Assembly: GCA_002077065.1 (NCBI GenBank)
Contig: NAJO01000019.1
Span: 310,001-374,000, forward strand
DNA: 64,000 nt
Direction: 5' to 3'
From: Cryoendolithus antarcticus
Lineage: Eukaryota > Ascomycota > Dothideomycetes > Cladosporiales > Cladosporiaceae
The notes beneath the pieces were generated by a model, which searched no databases, was not told the DNA's origin, and was given only the letters and a program-made list of their open reading frames with translations. Below are positions 1 to 11,422 of the stretch, piece after piece (position 1 is the first letter of the stretch; every line of letters begins with the position of its first letter). A program made the translations under genes and the position numbers.

Positions 1-1582
1 AATGTTGTAGGACCCTGTGCGTCGTTTGTGGGAAACTGCCGCGTCTGTACTGGTCGATATGCAAGCAAGGAGGAAGAAATCACGACTGACGAGAGCAGGA
101 GACAAAAGAGGAGAGGCTACCAACCTTGTTATGCATGAGGAGGCGCCCTTACAATACAAAGCACAGGTCACGGCTCCGCACTCCCTGCGATCCCGCAAAC
201 CTAGGGGCATCCATCTAGCGAATCTCGACGACGCAAGCTTGATCTGCGAAGTCCCGAGCACCCACGCTGGACGAGAGGAGCACCACAAGCAACTAGCAAG
301 TCGCGGCGCCATCATCGAAAGCTCCATCTCCACGTTCGCTCCGCCCGAACGCAAGCTGGTGCTGGTCACGTCCACGAACGACGCGACGTCAAACATAGCT
401 ATCCCGGAGTGGTTAGGCGTCCTTTGCATCCGAGAACGCGGTTGGTCGGTAGAGGGTAACGGCCACTTACGGCTCCTCCCTTTCGACTAGTGAGACGCAG
501 GCGGGCAAGCGGGTACACTGAGGCTGCTAGAGGGTTAAGAAGTCACTGGACTATCCTGTGAGGATTCGGGGTGAGATCTTCAGTGATCCAGGTGTGTGGT
601 CGTTCGTGGGACTCCTGGAGCGATCTCGACTACCTTGCACGAATCAGACGATGGGCAACACCTGCACCGATTGCTCCAGAGATCCGGACAGGCGGAAGAG
701 GTTCCAGAGGCGTCGTCTCGCAGCAGGGCTAGTGCACTCTATCGAAGCCATGGGCGCCGATCACTTGCGGGGGAATCTGGGGTATGCACGGTACGGACCA
801 AGGTCGAGGCTCATCCGAGAGTGCGCAACGCAAGGCCATCGAGAGGACAGGAGTCATGTATTTCAAATAGGTAGGCCATCGCAGCATCCTCGCACGCTGC
901 GCTCCAGCTATCGCGCCCGCTGTTCACCAACAAGGAGCAATCATCAGAATGGCCATTGATCGCGGAATGTCCTCCGTCCGCCAAATCTCTTGGCGGAAGC
1001 ATGCGGTAGCGCGTGTGTGTCAGGTAACCTTATTCCCGGAACCCGTGACTTGCCATCGCTCGTGAGAGTGTTGCAATATCACACCACTTGGCAGCTCCTG
1101 AAGCTCGAGGCCGACCGGACGTCGGACGTCGGACGAGACGGCTGTCGAAGATGCCGGTACACCGTGGAGATGTATGAAACCGCGGTAGGAAATGTCGGTA
1201 GAGAGCCGTTGATGACTGTTCGTGATAGCAAGACAAGGTCCGACAGCTTGGCGGTCGATGGCTCGTCTCGTCTGAGTTACCAAATATAGCTCCTCCAAAT
1301 AAACAGGCGGCCGGGAATCGAGCAGAGGAATCAAGGTGTCGATGGCAAGCCTATAGATATAATGTATTCTGAAGGCATCAGCACCAACAAGTCAGAGATC
1401 TCACGTCGGCGAACGAGCGGATTACTGATCCGCGATGGAGCCCTCAGATTACCAACCACATTGTCAGACGCAATATGTTGCGCGCCAGCAGTGTCGTCTG
1501 GTTAAGGACCACGCAGCGGAGAGAGTGCTTGTCGTGCCATACGTAATTTCATGATTCCGTCTGCTTACATACCGCTTCACAC
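1..1582. other. Gene-poor left end, no gene supported
   Basis: No gene is called here. One open frame spans 17-490 on the plus strand, but it starts only at a GTG, shows no domain I recognise and has no splice partner. The other frames are short and mutually overlapping. The right part is the 3' flank of LEU1. The stretch could hold the edge of a gene lying further left, which the window cannot show. Confidence 0.6.
1116..1136. repeat. Short tandem repeat, 3 x 7 bp
   Basis: Three consecutive copies of cggacgt (the last ends in a) lie in non-coding DNA. The array is too short to assign a role and is probably slippage-derived. Confidence 0.7.
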
Positions 1583-3910
1583 CTACCACTCAAGCGGCTC
1601 CTCCACCGCCTCGCCCCTATTCGTCTTGGGAACGGGTGCAGCCTTGACCTTCACAGCCCCAACCCGATGCCTACTCAAATACCCGCTGCCATCTAACCAA
1701 GGCGTCTCCTCACTTCTCCTCTTCTCAAACCTCGAGATCTTCTCGTCCTTCATCAACGTGAGGCCAATCTCATCTAAGCCCTCAAGCAGACACTTCCGCC
1801 TGAAGTCGTCCACTTCGAATGTAGCCAGCTTCTTACCGTCCGCAGACTTGACAGTGTTGGTCTCGAGATCGACCTCGATCTCGCGGCCAGCTTCAGCCTC
1901 TGCGAAGACGGCTTTCAAGGCTTCAGGGTCGTCGACCTGGAGAGGGAGCATGCCATTCTTGAAGGTGTTGTTGTAGAAGATGTCGCCGAAGGACGAGGCG
2001 ATGATGCAGGTGATGCCAAAGTCTAGCAACGCCCAAGGAGCGTGCTCGCGCGAGCTACCGCAGCCGAAGTTCGGGCCGGAGACGACGAGGATCTTGGATT
2101 TGGTGTAGGGTTCTTGGTTGAGGATGAAGTCTGGGTTCAGCGAGCCGTCCTTGTTCTTGGACCATGCATGGAAGAGACCAGCAGATAGACCAGAGCGTTT
2201 GATGGTCTTGAGGAACTGTTTGGGGATGATCGCATCGGTATCGACGTTACTGCGGTCCATCGGGGCGGCGATGCCTTTGAGCTGGGTGAATTTGGGAAAG
2301 CCACTGCCCTTGCTTGCGGGTGCTTTTGTGTCGGCAGTGTTGCCCTTATTCGTCTCATCTTCACCAAGCATGCTCTCAAAATCAATGTCAGACTCTGGAT
2401 CATCGACAATCGGGGGGTGCACATTAGCACCAGCGGACTTGGCTGAAGGCACGGCTTTCTCGTAGTCTGCGAGATGTCGCACATCTGCCAGCTTGCCCAC
2501 CAAAGCTGCAGCTGCTGCCATCGCAGGTGACATGAGATGTGTTCGGCCTCCAGCGCCCTGTCGGCCTTCGAAGTTGCGATTCGAGGTGCTTGCGCAGCGC
2601 TCACCAGGTTGCAAGATGTCGGGATTCATGCCCAGGCACATGGAGCAGCCAGCTTCTCGCCACTCAAAGCCCGCATCTTGAAAGACCTTGTCCAGACCTT
2701 CGCTCTCCGCTTGCCTCTTCACTAAGCCACTGCCTGGCACAATCATGACGCGAGTAAGGTTCGGTGCGACCGTCTTGCCCTTCACGATGGATGCTGCTAT
2801 GCGCAGGTCCTCAATGCGCGCGTTCGTACACGACCCAATGAAGACTTTGTCCAGAACGATGTCCGTCATCTTCGTGCCTTCCTTCAGTCCCATGTAATCC
2901 AGCGACCTTCTGCATGCCTGCTTCTTGTTCTCGTCTTTGAAGTCGTCTGGACCCGGGACCACCCCCGTGATGCCGATCACGTCCTGCGGCGACGTTCCCC
3001 ACGACACCGTCGGCTCGATGTCCCTTGCGTTAATGATCACTTCAACATCGTAATTTGCGCCCTCGTCGGACCTCAAGCTTCTCCAGTACTTTACAGCTTT
3101 CTTCCACTCAGGCGAGTCGAACTTCGGTGCGAGTGGTCGGTTCTTCAAGTACTCAAATGTGGTGTCGTCCGGCGCGACCAAGCCAGCCCTAGCACCTCCC
3201 TCGATCGACATGTTGCAAATGGACATCCTCGCCTCCATGCTCAATGCTGCGATCGCACTTCCGCAGAACTCGATAACATGGCCAGTACCACCAGCCGTGC
3301 CGATCTGTCCGATCACATACAAGATGATGTCCTTGCTGCTCACTCCAGGCGCAAGCTCGCCATCCACCTGCACCTTCATGTTCTTGCTCTTCCTCGATAA
3401 AAGCGTCTGTGTGGCAAGCACGTGCTCAACCTCAGACGTGCCAATACCGAACGCCAGAGCTCCGAAAGCGCCATGAGTACTCGTATGACTGTCGCCGCAC
3501 ACTACGGTCGTGCCAGGAAGGGTGAAGCCTTGTTCCGGTCCAATGATGTGCACAATGCCTTGTCGCTTGTCCCCAAGACCAAAGTAGGTCAGCTTGAAAT
3601 CCTTGACATTTTGCTCCAGGGTCTCGCACTGCAGACGACTGTCGGTCTCCTCGACGAATGTCGTAACATTCTTGAAGTGCTTCCGCGACGTAGTGGGGAT
3701 GTTGTGGTCCGTCGTGACAAGAGTGTTGTCTGGTCTTCGGACTTTCCTTCCAGCATTCTTGAGACCTTCGAAAGCTTGTGGGGAGGTCACTTCGTGCACC
3801 AGATGACGATCGATATAGAGGACGCAAGTCCCGTCATCCTGCTCATCGACGATGTGGTCATTGAAGACTTTGTCGTAAAGAGTCTGGGGCCCTTTGATTA
3901 CGCCGGGCAT
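1583..3910 (-). CDS. LEU1: 3-isopropylmalate dehydratase (isopropylmalate isomerase)
   Basis: Interconverts 2- and 3-isopropylmalate in leucine biosynthesis; a member of the aconitase superfamily with a 4Fe-4S cluster. The 775-residue single exon carries both bacterial LeuC- and LeuD-type parts in one chain, as is usual in fungi. Residues 1 to about 485 form the cluster domain. Its predicted ligands are Cys361 (in GSCTNAR), Cys422 and Cys425 (CSMC). Substrate-domain motifs include [12 protein letters not shown] near 139-150. An acidic, low-complexity linker (about 495-535) leads to the swivel domain, with [13 protein letters not shown] near 555 and [15 protein letters not shown] further on. 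The ATG at 3910 opens a canonical N-terminus ([16 protein letters not shown]). The gene diverges from the aminopeptidase at 4513. No Leu3-type CCGG-N4-CCGG site is visible upstream. Identification is near certain. Confidence 0.97.
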   Translation of the reverse strand: MPGVIKGPQTLYDKVFNDHIVDEQDDGTCVLYIDRHLVHEVTSPQAFEGLKNAGRKVRRPDNTLVTTDHNIPTTSRKHFKNVTTFVEETDSRLQCETLEQNVKDFKLTYFGLGDKRQGIVHIIGPEQGFTLPGTTVVCGDSHTSTHGAFGALAFGIGTSEVEHVLATQTLLSRKSKNMKVQVDGELAPGVSSKDIILYVIGQIGTAGGTGHVIEFCGSAIAALSMEARMSICNMSIEGGARAGLVAPDDTTFEYLKNRPLAPKFDSPEWKKAVKYWRSLRSDEGANYDVEVIINARDIEPTVSWGTSPQDVIGITGVVPGPDDFKDENKKQACRRSLDYMGLKEGTKMTDIVLDKVFIGSCTNARIEDLRIAASIVKGKTVAPNLTRVMIVPGSGLVKRQAESEGLDKVFQDAGFEWREAGCSMCLGMNPDILQPGERCASTSNRNFEGRQGAGGRTHLMSPAMAAAAALVGKLADVRHLADYEKAVPSAKSAGANVHPPIVDDPESDIDFESMLGEDETNKGNTADTKAPASKGSGFPKFTQLKGIAAPMDRSNVDTDAIIPKQFLKTIKRSGLSAGLFHAWSKNKDGSLNPDFILNQEPYTKSKILVVSGPNFGCGSSREHAPWALLDFGITCIIASSFGDIFYNNTFKNGMLPLQVDDPEALKAVFAEAEAGREIEVDLETNTVKSADGKKLATFEVDDFRRKCLLEGLDEIGLTLMKDEKISRFEKRRSEETPWLDGSGYLSRHRVGAVKVKAAPVPKTNRGEAVEEPLEW

Positions 3911-4512
3911 CTTGACTGTTCGCTCTGACGAAATACGATGAACGAAAGGAAAAGAGAAGTGCTTTCTTAGATTGATCGCTAGAGGCCTCCAAACGATGTG
4001 TGTAGCTTCTAAGTCTCAGCTCCCAGCGTGTGCGACTTGAGCTCATATGTTTCTCGACAGTCGCTCCGAGATCGGTGATGCTTAATGCCCACACGGTAGG
4101 CTCGATTGCAGGACCGCTAATTGGTCACCTCCCTCGCTGTCTCCTTAGGTGTTTGAGATGCGATCGGCTTGACCGTGACGACGCAGACCTACTATCCAAC
4201 CTCTAGGATGTACAGCGGTCGACAAGGCGTGAGCTGCAGAGCTGCTGAGTGGAAGAATAATTGTCGGGCGACGTCGAGATCTCTACCGGGTTCAATCGAC
4301 AGTTCCAACCAATATGGTCACGTGCGCAGATGATCGTTCCTTCCGTTATCGGACCGCTCCATCTTTCCCCCGAGGCTCACTTGAATCATGACGCAAGTGT
4401 TGATGCACGCAAGCTTGCCAGGCAACGAGGTCTTGAGTTCAGCTACCAGTGCGCTGACTGAGGAGCATTCCAAGACTATCTGCAGTCGGCATACAGCAGA
4501 GACACAGCAATC
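3911..4512. promoter_or_regulatory. Divergent intergenic region between LEU1 and aminopeptidase
   Basis: This 602-bp spacer separates two diverging genes and must hold both promoters. An inverted CCAAT pentamer for LEU1 lies at 4120-4124. I see no TGACTC Gcn4-type site and no Leu3 palindrome. No coding frame is supported. Confidence 0.5.
4120..4124 (-). promoter_or_regulatory. CCAAT box upstream of LEU1
   Basis: CCAAT reads on the minus strand about 210 bp upstream of the LEU1 ATG, a typical distance for the fungal CCAAT-binding (HAP) complex. A pentamer occurs often by chance, so this is suggestive only. Confidence 0.25.
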
Positions 4513-5731
4513 ATGAGAGCATCAGTACTCGTCCTCGGCCTCAGCGCCGCCACTGCGCGAGCCCTCAGCATCCCTCCGACTGTACAAACAGGCATCGACT
4601 GGCTTCGAGGCCAACAGCCCGTTGCGAGTGCAGAGCGATTCCTCATCGAGCTCTCACCAGGCGAGACGAGAGTAGTCACCGAGGATCAGAAATGGGCCCT
4701 TCGCCGGGAGGGCAAGAGCTTCTTCGACATTACCGACCAGGAAGAGCATCCCTCAGTCTTCCCTCGCGCGGCCAAGAGCGTAACCTACCCGAAGAAGCCG
4801 TCGCATAACGACACGGTCTACCCTCTGCTGAGCAAGCTCGACAAGAACAACATGCACAGCAACCTGGCGGAATTTACAGGTTTTCATACGAGATACTATA
4901 AGTCAGAGTATGGTAGACAGTCCTCCGAGTGGCTAATGGAGCAAGTGAACAAGACTCTTCTTGAGGCAGGCGCGGGCGTGGTGACATACTTCCTCCACTC
5001 CTGGGGCCAGAACAGCATCATTGCCATTCTCCCTGGCAAATCTGAGAAGACGGTGGTTATCGGTGCTCACCAGGTAAGCACGATGTAATCTCGTATGATT
5101 TCGAGCTTGTACGCTGACATTGTTTCAGGATAGCATCAATCTCTTCCTACCCAGCATCCTGGCCGCACCAGGCGCAGACGATGACGGCTCCGGCACTGTC
5201 ACAATCCTCGAAGCGCTGCGCGTACTGCTTCAAGATCCCGCTATCGCCCATGGCCGAGCCGAGAACACGCTTGAGTTCCACTGGTACAGCGCTGAGGAGG
5301 GCGGACTCCTCGGTTCCCAAGCAATCTTCTCGGCCTACGAGAAGCAAGGTCGCGACGTCAAGGCAATGCTGCAACAGGACATGACTGGCTACACACATGG
5401 CACCATCGCAGCTGGTGAGCCCGAGTCGGTGGGTGTCATAACTGACTTCGTCGACCCGGGCCTCACGACGTTCATCAAGAAGGTCGTCTCGACTTACTGC
5501 ACAATCCCGTACATTGAGACTAAGTGTGGATATGCGTGCTCGGACCATGCGAGTGCAAGCAAGCATGGGTACCCGAGTGCATTTGTGATCGAGTCAGACT
5601 TCAAGTATAGTGACAAGAAGATTCATACGACAGAGGACAAGATCGAGTACTTGGACTTTGGGCACATGCTGCAGCACGCGAGGTTGACACTAGGCTTTGC
5701 GTATGAGTTGGCTTTCGCGAAGTTTGACTAG
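4513..5731 (+). CDS. Secreted M28 leucine aminopeptidase (LAP1-like)
   Basis: Predicted extracellular zinc aminopeptidase that removes N-terminal residues from peptides; fungal LAP1 family of M28. Two exons: 4513-5073 and 5129-5731, with a 55-nt intron (GTAAGC...TTTCAG) in phase 0, giving 387 residues. The first ~18 residues are a signal peptide ([17 protein letters not shown]), and a propeptide follows. The metal centre is visible: His186 and Asp188 in GAHQDSIN across the splice site, Asp204-206 in PGADDDGSG, the catalytic Glu-Glu pair in WYSAEEGG (about 243-244), Asp in QQDMTGY and His in [10 protein letters not shown]. All expected ligands are intact and length matches the family. The ATG at 4513 is the first in frame and starts the signal peptide. 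The next gene downstream also encodes a secreted protein. Confidence 0.95.
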
Positions 5732-6492
5732 TATCCAGATGAGTGCGATACAGCTTGAAGCAGGAGGGGCCGTGTAAGATGTGGAAGACTTATGTACACT
5801 TGCGCAGGCAGTACATTATATGATTAGCAAAAGCAAAAGCACGGATGAGCAACACTTCAAGACTGCACTTGTGGAGAGCATCCGCAGCTGGCTCCGACAG
5901 CGTGGTTCAATCCCAGCAAAGCACGTTCTATCGACTGCAGTGTAACCTGATAACCCTGGGTGCTTGGGCTCATTGCTTCAACCCCAGGTACAGACCGCAT
6001 GGCTGCCCAGTTTTCTCCTGGCCAGCAGTAGACGTGGACGAGATTCCATGACTCCAGTGTGTTCCGTCGATACACTTCGAGTATGCTATCCTTGAACATG
6101 CCGTTGTCAACATTGTGGCACTCTCTCGGCTCACATGCAAGGTACCCGCAAAACGTCCCGCGCCCGCGTGGCTAAACTTGGGTCTGCTGCAGATCTTCAC
6201 CCTCAACTGCAGATTGGCTTCTCGTGGGAGCCGTGTTCCCATAGTATTCTCACGCTATGGCTCCGTTGGCGTGCATCGCAGCGCAGAACACGAGAAGAGG
6301 ATTCACGAGGTAGGATCGCTGCTGCAGGTCTACGGCAAGCACTGATTCCTTCGTTCCTTCTACGGTGCTTCCATTTCAACTCTGGTTCCACAGCTCGCGT
6401 TATTCATAAGGGGCGCGCTCGAATCACTCGTTTCTGAGCAGATTGTCAGACTTCACTCTTTCGTCTGATAATTAACGCGACTCAAAGCAATC
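5732..6492. other. Intergenic, no gene seen
   Basis: 761 bp between two plus-strand secreted-protein genes. It holds the 3' flank of the aminopeptidase and the promoter of the next gene. Only short overlapping frames occur, without recognisable domains. Confidence 0.6.
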
Positions 6493-7505
6493 ATGCGGTC
6501 CTTTACTTTCGTACCGCTGCTCGTCGGCGCGGCAGTCGCTCTGCCTCAAGACTCTCCTGCATGCGTCACTACCACCGATACCGTATTCATACCTACGACC
6601 ACGATCACTTACACCACGACTCCTGTCCAAGCATTTACTGCTACGACGCCGTACTATGGTACGTACACGGACTACACGACGATCAGCTCAACCACGACCG
6701 TCAACACCATAACCACGACTAGCACAGACTGCACTGCGAGCGGCACGATGTATGACATCCCGTCCCCGTGAGGTGCCATCTGCAAGCTTGACTAACATCC
6801 CACAGCACCGCCCAACCCTCCACTACAGTCTACACCACCGCGGGCGCCCCTCCGTCTTACAAGCGAGCACTCGGCCTCGCCCCACGTCAAGACAGCGCCT
6901 GCACGGTCACAGAAACCACCACCTCCTACTCTGGCGAGGCGTACAGCTTCCCAGCAGCATCAGAGACGAGCTATTACACGCAGTACACCGATTATTTGCA
7001 GTCAACAGTATACGAGACGAGTACCGGCGGGAAGGCGTACACTGTCGCGACGGCGACGACGACACTCTGTACCGCTTGCGGTCCAACGGTCAGTGCGACT
7101 GCATCGACTTCGGCTGCGACTGCTACGCTGGATGCCCGCTGTGCGCCCAGCTCCCTCAGGTCAGCTGCGGGCGGCACGGATAACGGGCAGTTCGGCATTC
7201 AGTTTATCGGCACTATCACCGGCGCGGTCTACAGCCAGAACACCACCACCGCTTCGGACTGTTGTCAGCTCTGCGTCGACGCAGGGAACTGTGCAGTCAG
7301 CGCTTGGGATGTGCAGACTGGCGTGTGCAGGCTGGAGTTCACGGCCGATTACAGCACTGGCAAGGTAAACTGCGGTAATCAGCTGGTCATTGCGTACTAC
7401 GATGCTGGACCAAGCAGACCTATGGCGCCAGGGAGTGGGCTATTCGTTGGAGACCTATGTGGGACGGTCGGGTACTTCAGTGCGAAACCCGATGATGGTA
7501 CCTGA
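6493..7505 (+). CDS. Thr-rich secreted protein with C-terminal PAN/apple-like domain
   Basis: No precise function is known to me. Exons 6493-6767 and 6806-7505 join in phase 2 to give 324 residues. The 38-nt intron (GTGAGG, branch GACTAAC, CACAG) is very short but is needed to keep the frame. Residues 1-17 form a signal peptide ending at VALP. Residues 25-90 are Thr/Tyr-rich, as in heavily O-glycosylated wall proteins. A possible kexin-type site (YKR) follows the junction, then a second Thr-rich tract. The C-terminal ~100 residues contain paired cysteines (SDCCQLCVDAGNCAVSAW, then VCRLEF and KVNCG), the pattern of fungal PAN/apple-like modules that bind protein or carbohydrate. No GPI-anchor tail is evident. 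It is likely a cell-wall or secreted adhesin-like protein. Confidence 0.75.
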
Positions 7506-8313
7506 TGGTCCTACCGCGGGCATATCAGCCAGTACAGCAGCCCTGGCCGGCGCTGTAGCTACAATTATAGACGAGCATATAAATATCAAGCTTTCAATCA
7601 TGTTGAGAAGTGCTCCATATCGGTGTGGAGAATCTCGCACTTGTGTACCTGTCAGTCTGACCTCTGAAACTTGGTTCGATCTGACGCCAATAGACTTTAC
7701 TTGGCAAAATGCACGACAACGTGTGCCAAGAGGTGCCCCAGTCTTCAAGCTCGCGTCCAAGAGCGCTTGAACGCGTGCAAGACTTTGTCTTCGTGTCTCC
7801 TAAGCACTTCGTCTTCTTAACTAATCAGTCCGTACTCTGCTGTCGTTGTTGGGCTCGCAAGGAAGTCACGACGATGGCTTTGCGATCACGGCAGGCGCGT
7901 TGGACATCTCGATCCCGAAGCCTCATTTGCTGTCTAGCGCCCTTGGCACCGCTGCACTGTCGCAAACATTCAAGGCAATGGGGATGGCCTGGCGCTGCGG
8001 CATGATGTCGTCTCAGGTACCTCCCTAATCACGAGGTTTGTGTGTACTTTCTTACCCTCTTAACTGACCGTCGTTGACGCATCATTCCCTTACCTCCCAT
8101 CAATCCTGACATCACTACTGGGGCTGGCGTGCACTGGAACGCGCCTGCCAGTAGCTCTAAAGTAGCACTGCAAATTTCCTGTGTACCACCTGAGAGCACG
8201 AGGATTACACGCGTCACGCGAGATACACACAACAACGCGAACCCACCGTAATCATAGGAGATCACTCCATCCACAACCCCCCTCGCAACCAGTCCCTCGT
8301 CATTTCCCCCGAA
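7506..8313. other. Intergenic, no gene supported
   Basis: 808 bp between two plus-strand genes. A TATA-like string (catataaatat) occurs near 7576 and an open stretch lies at 7846-8028, but the latter has no recognisable domain or splice partner. The right end is the promoter of the transporter gene. Confidence 0.5.
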
Positions 8314-9848
8314 ATGACCTCCCGACCCAAGCCCGCAGCTGGCGGTGACCAGTCCGGCAGCGGCAGGGAGAAGTACAAGCTCTTCAAACGCAAAAGCTAT
8401 GGCCAGAACATGGCAATGCAAGACTTTCACGGCAACAAGCCCGAGCACGAAGGCGCCCGGGATATCGAGCAAGGGCAGAACGGAGACCGCTATAACCACA
8501 ACGCCCACAAGGTAGAGAAACACATTGAGCCTGATGGAGAGAGTGGCAGGAAATGGATCCACCCTATCAAGATGTTCGCGATCATGGGACGAAGCTCGTC
8601 GAAAGTGAGCATGATGACAAACGTTCTCTGGCCGTTCACTGTCGCTGCTATGGTACTGCATTGGGGCTTCCCGGAAAAGGAACTTTGGATCTTCATCACA
8701 GCATATATCGGCATGATCCCGGCTGCGAATCTTGTCGGCTTCGCTGGCCAGGAGCTAGCGCGCAAAATTCCCATGGTGATTGGGGTAGTCATGGAGACGA
8801 CTTTGGGCTCGATAGTAGAGATCGTCCTCTTCATGGTGTTGATTAAGGGCGACAAAGCTGGCGAGAAAATTCACATCATCCAGGCCGCCATTCTCGGATC
8901 TATCCTCGCCAATCTGTTGCTCTGCCTGGGCCTCTGCTTTTTCGTTGGCGGCCTCTTCCACCCGGAGCAGACCTTCCACGAAGCCATCAGCGAAGTCGGC
9001 AGCAACCTCATGCTTGTTGCTGGCTTCGGTTTGGTGATTCCAACGATCTACTACCAGTCACTCCAGGGCAATCCAGAGTTCGCCGGTCAAGACTTCAAGA
9101 AAGGCGCGCTCGAAATCTCCCGCGCGGCAGCAATCGTCTTACTGGTGGCGTTCCTTGTCTACTGCTTCTTCCAGATCCGTTCGCATCACGGCCTGTACGA
9201 GGACATCCTTAAGGCGGATGAGCACCGCGACGTCGACAGGCATAGAGATCTTGTCAAGCCGAAATTGACATTCACCGAGGCTGTGATCGCGGTGCTGCTG
9301 GGTATTATGTTTGTGTCGCTGATGGCTATCTTCTTGGTGCAGAACATTGAGGTGAGTCGTGCAGCACCCTCTCAGATCACTTGAGCACGCACTAACAATA
9401 TCAATAGTTCATCGTCACCCACCACGGCGTAAGCGACAGTTTTATGGGCCTGATCCTCATCCCCGTGGTCGAAAAAGCCGCGGAGCATCTCACAGCCATG
9501 GACGAAGCCTACGACAACCAGATGAACTTCGCCCTGTCCCACGTTCTCGGTGCCTCCATTCAAACCGCCCTGCTCAACACGCCTCTCGTAGTCATAGTCG
9601 GCTGGGGCCTCGGCAAGGAAATGTCACTCAAGTTCGAGCTGTTCGACGCTATAGTGCTGATTCTGGCGATCATGGTCGTGGGCAACTTTTTGCGGGACGA
9701 GAAGAGCGATTATTTGGAGGGCGCGCTGAGTGTGTTTGTTTATGTGCTTATTGCTGTGAGCGCTTTCTACTATCCGAGTCCGCCAAAGTTGGCTGGTGGT
9801 ACGGAGGGAGGAGGCGAGGCGGCGCATCGGTTGCTGAAGTTTACTTGA
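8314..9848 (+). CDS. Ca2+/H+ exchanger-type cation transporter (CaCA/CAX superfamily)
   Basis: Predicted membrane antiporter moving Ca2+ or another cation against protons, probably in the vacuole or another endomembrane. Exons 8314-9351 and 9408-9848 flank a 56-nt intron (GTGAGT, CTAAC, AATAG) in phase 0, giving 492 residues. A hydrophilic N-terminus of about 85 residues precedes roughly eleven membrane segments. The two inverted alpha-repeat signatures are visible: TTLGSIVEIVLF in the first half and LGASIQTALLNTP in the second. In the first, the usual Gly-Asn before Val-Glu is Gly-Ser, so cation selectivity may differ from canonical Vcx1. A charged cytoplasmic loop with His/Asp residues (DEHRDVDRHRD) lies just before the splice site. 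Superfamily assignment is secure, exact substrate is not. Confidence 0.88.
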
Positions 9849-10308
9849 CGGGATCGTAGATGAGACTGGAGGAGCGATGGGTTGAGCGAGGAGTCTGGGC
9901 TTTCACTGCATCGGGATATGGAATGCGTTCAACACCAGGTGGAAGCGTATCGCTGAAGGTATTTGCCGGCCAACGAAAGCTTCCTGGGCTGTTTCAGGGA
10001 CCACGAGCGAGCGATGTAGGCAGGCTATGCTAATATTCGTGACTTCACTCAAGCTTGCGCCCCTCTCCATGACATACCAGTCCCTCCAATTAGTCTGTAG
10101 GTGTCGCAAATGTTCATGTACAATCATGTGAACAGCTCAAAGGAACGTGCCCGGTGGTGGGGGACGAGGTGACGTCGCTTGACCTTGGTGGGATGCCAGC
10201 ACGAGACGACGGCTCGAAGGAACCCCAAAGCCATACTGTGGATTCGATCACAATCAAATCTATAACCCACAATCGAACCCTCTTCAAATCTTTCAAAGGA
10301 CCGCAGCC
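9849..10308. other. Intergenic, no gene seen
   Basis: 460 bp holding the transporter 3' flank and the promoter of the acyl-CoA-binding protein gene. No coding frame is supported. Confidence 0.6.
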
Positions 10309-10705
10309 ATGGTTGTCCAGAGCGCCGAGTTCAAGAAGGCGCAGGAGGATAGCAGGAAGATGACCACGCAGCCTCCCAACGATGATCTGCTTGAGGTATG
10401 CGCTGTTCTCGAGACACAACGCTACGGGGTTCATAAGAGACGTAGAGGCTGACGAAGTATCCGACAGATGTACGGTCTCTTCAAGCAAGGTACCGGCGAG
10501 ACGAAGTTCGCAGACGCACCGAAGCCTGGGATGTTCGACATCAAGGTAGGTCCACTGGATCCGCCGCTATGACAGCCGACTGATTGCGCTGGACTAGGGC
10601 AAAGCGAAGTACAATGCGTGGGAGAAGGTCAAGGATATGAAGCCCGAGGAGGCGCAGAAGAAGTACGTGACTGTGGTTAAGGGCCTGGTCGCGAAGTATA
10701 AGTAG
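10309..10705 (+). CDS. ACB1: Acyl-CoA-binding protein
   Basis: Small cytosolic carrier of long-chain acyl-CoA esters, feeding lipid synthesis and protecting acyl-CoA pools. Three short exons, 10309-10395, 10468-10545 and 10598-10705, join in phase 0 at both sites to give 90 residues, the family's usual size. Introns are 72 nt (GTATGC...GACAG) and 52 nt (GTAGGT...ACTAG). The four-helix ACBP signature is clear: LEMYGLFKQGTGE spanning the first junction, KPGMFDIKGKAKYNAWE spanning the second, and a basic C-terminal helix ending GLVAKYK. Individual exons are under 110 bp, so no long open frame marks the gene. The ATG at 10309 follows CCGCAGCC and gives a standard N-terminus (SAEFKKAQED). Confidence 0.95.
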
Positions 10706-11422
10706 TCCTGCGTCGACGATGGGGAAATGCACGGCAAGAGCAGAGTGACGATGAGACGGTAGTACCCAGCATACGCATAACTGTATGTGCATTGAGAAGA
10801 TCGGAGCGACCTTGCTTCATGTCGCAAGCTTGCTGCAGTCAACATCTGCCAGCAGCCTGTGACTTCGACATCTTGGTAATGCCTTGATGCTTTCACATAC
10901 TTCTCGACTCCCACGCAAGTTGCCCAAGTACGCCATTGCGACTGCAGTCTCGCCACGAAGCAGTCCCACCGGTAGCTGGCGGCTGACACGCCAGCGTCCG
11001 TCAAATTCAACGATACTTGATCAGCCTAACCTGGCTCAACATTGTCGTCAATCCGTTGAACATGATGTCCTGTAATCTCACACCATGCTGTGTCCGTCCA
11101 GGAGTCGGAACCAGATTTGTTGATGCCAGTTCAGGGCAGGTTTCGAGCGTCTCCGCCAATGCGTCCGGCGCAGTATAGGTTTTCGGGTCTACCCTTCGCT
11201 TCGCTAGCTAGCGATGGTTGCGTGCTCCATCGCCATAGCAATGCAGCTATTTGAGTTTTGATGCCTTGCCACATGTCCATCGTAGCTGTCGGCTACAAGT
11301 CTAGCGGCGGTGAATCCCATGGTCATCCGTGGTCGTATTCCGCCGAGGGCAGCTCCATCGAAGGCGGTTAGAGATACTGGCTCCGTTTCCTAACCAATCA
11401 CCACTGCAAGGGATCGCATTGC
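10706..11422. other. Convergent intergenic region, no gene seen
   Basis: 717 bp between the 3' ends of ACB1 (+) and TIM21 (-). It should hold both terminators, but I cannot pinpoint them. No domain-bearing frame is present. Confidence 0.6.

Noticed and set aside
17..490. 157-codon open frame at the left end
   Set aside because: Starts at GTG, no recognisable domain, no splice partner, not distinguishable from chance in moderately GC-rich DNA.
1551..3928. Long open frames antisense to LEU1
   Set aside because: Shadows of a strongly biased coding strand; no domain and no start context.
7846..8028. 60-codon open stretch upstream of the transporter
   Set aside because: No domain, no upstream exon found, ends without a plausible donor.
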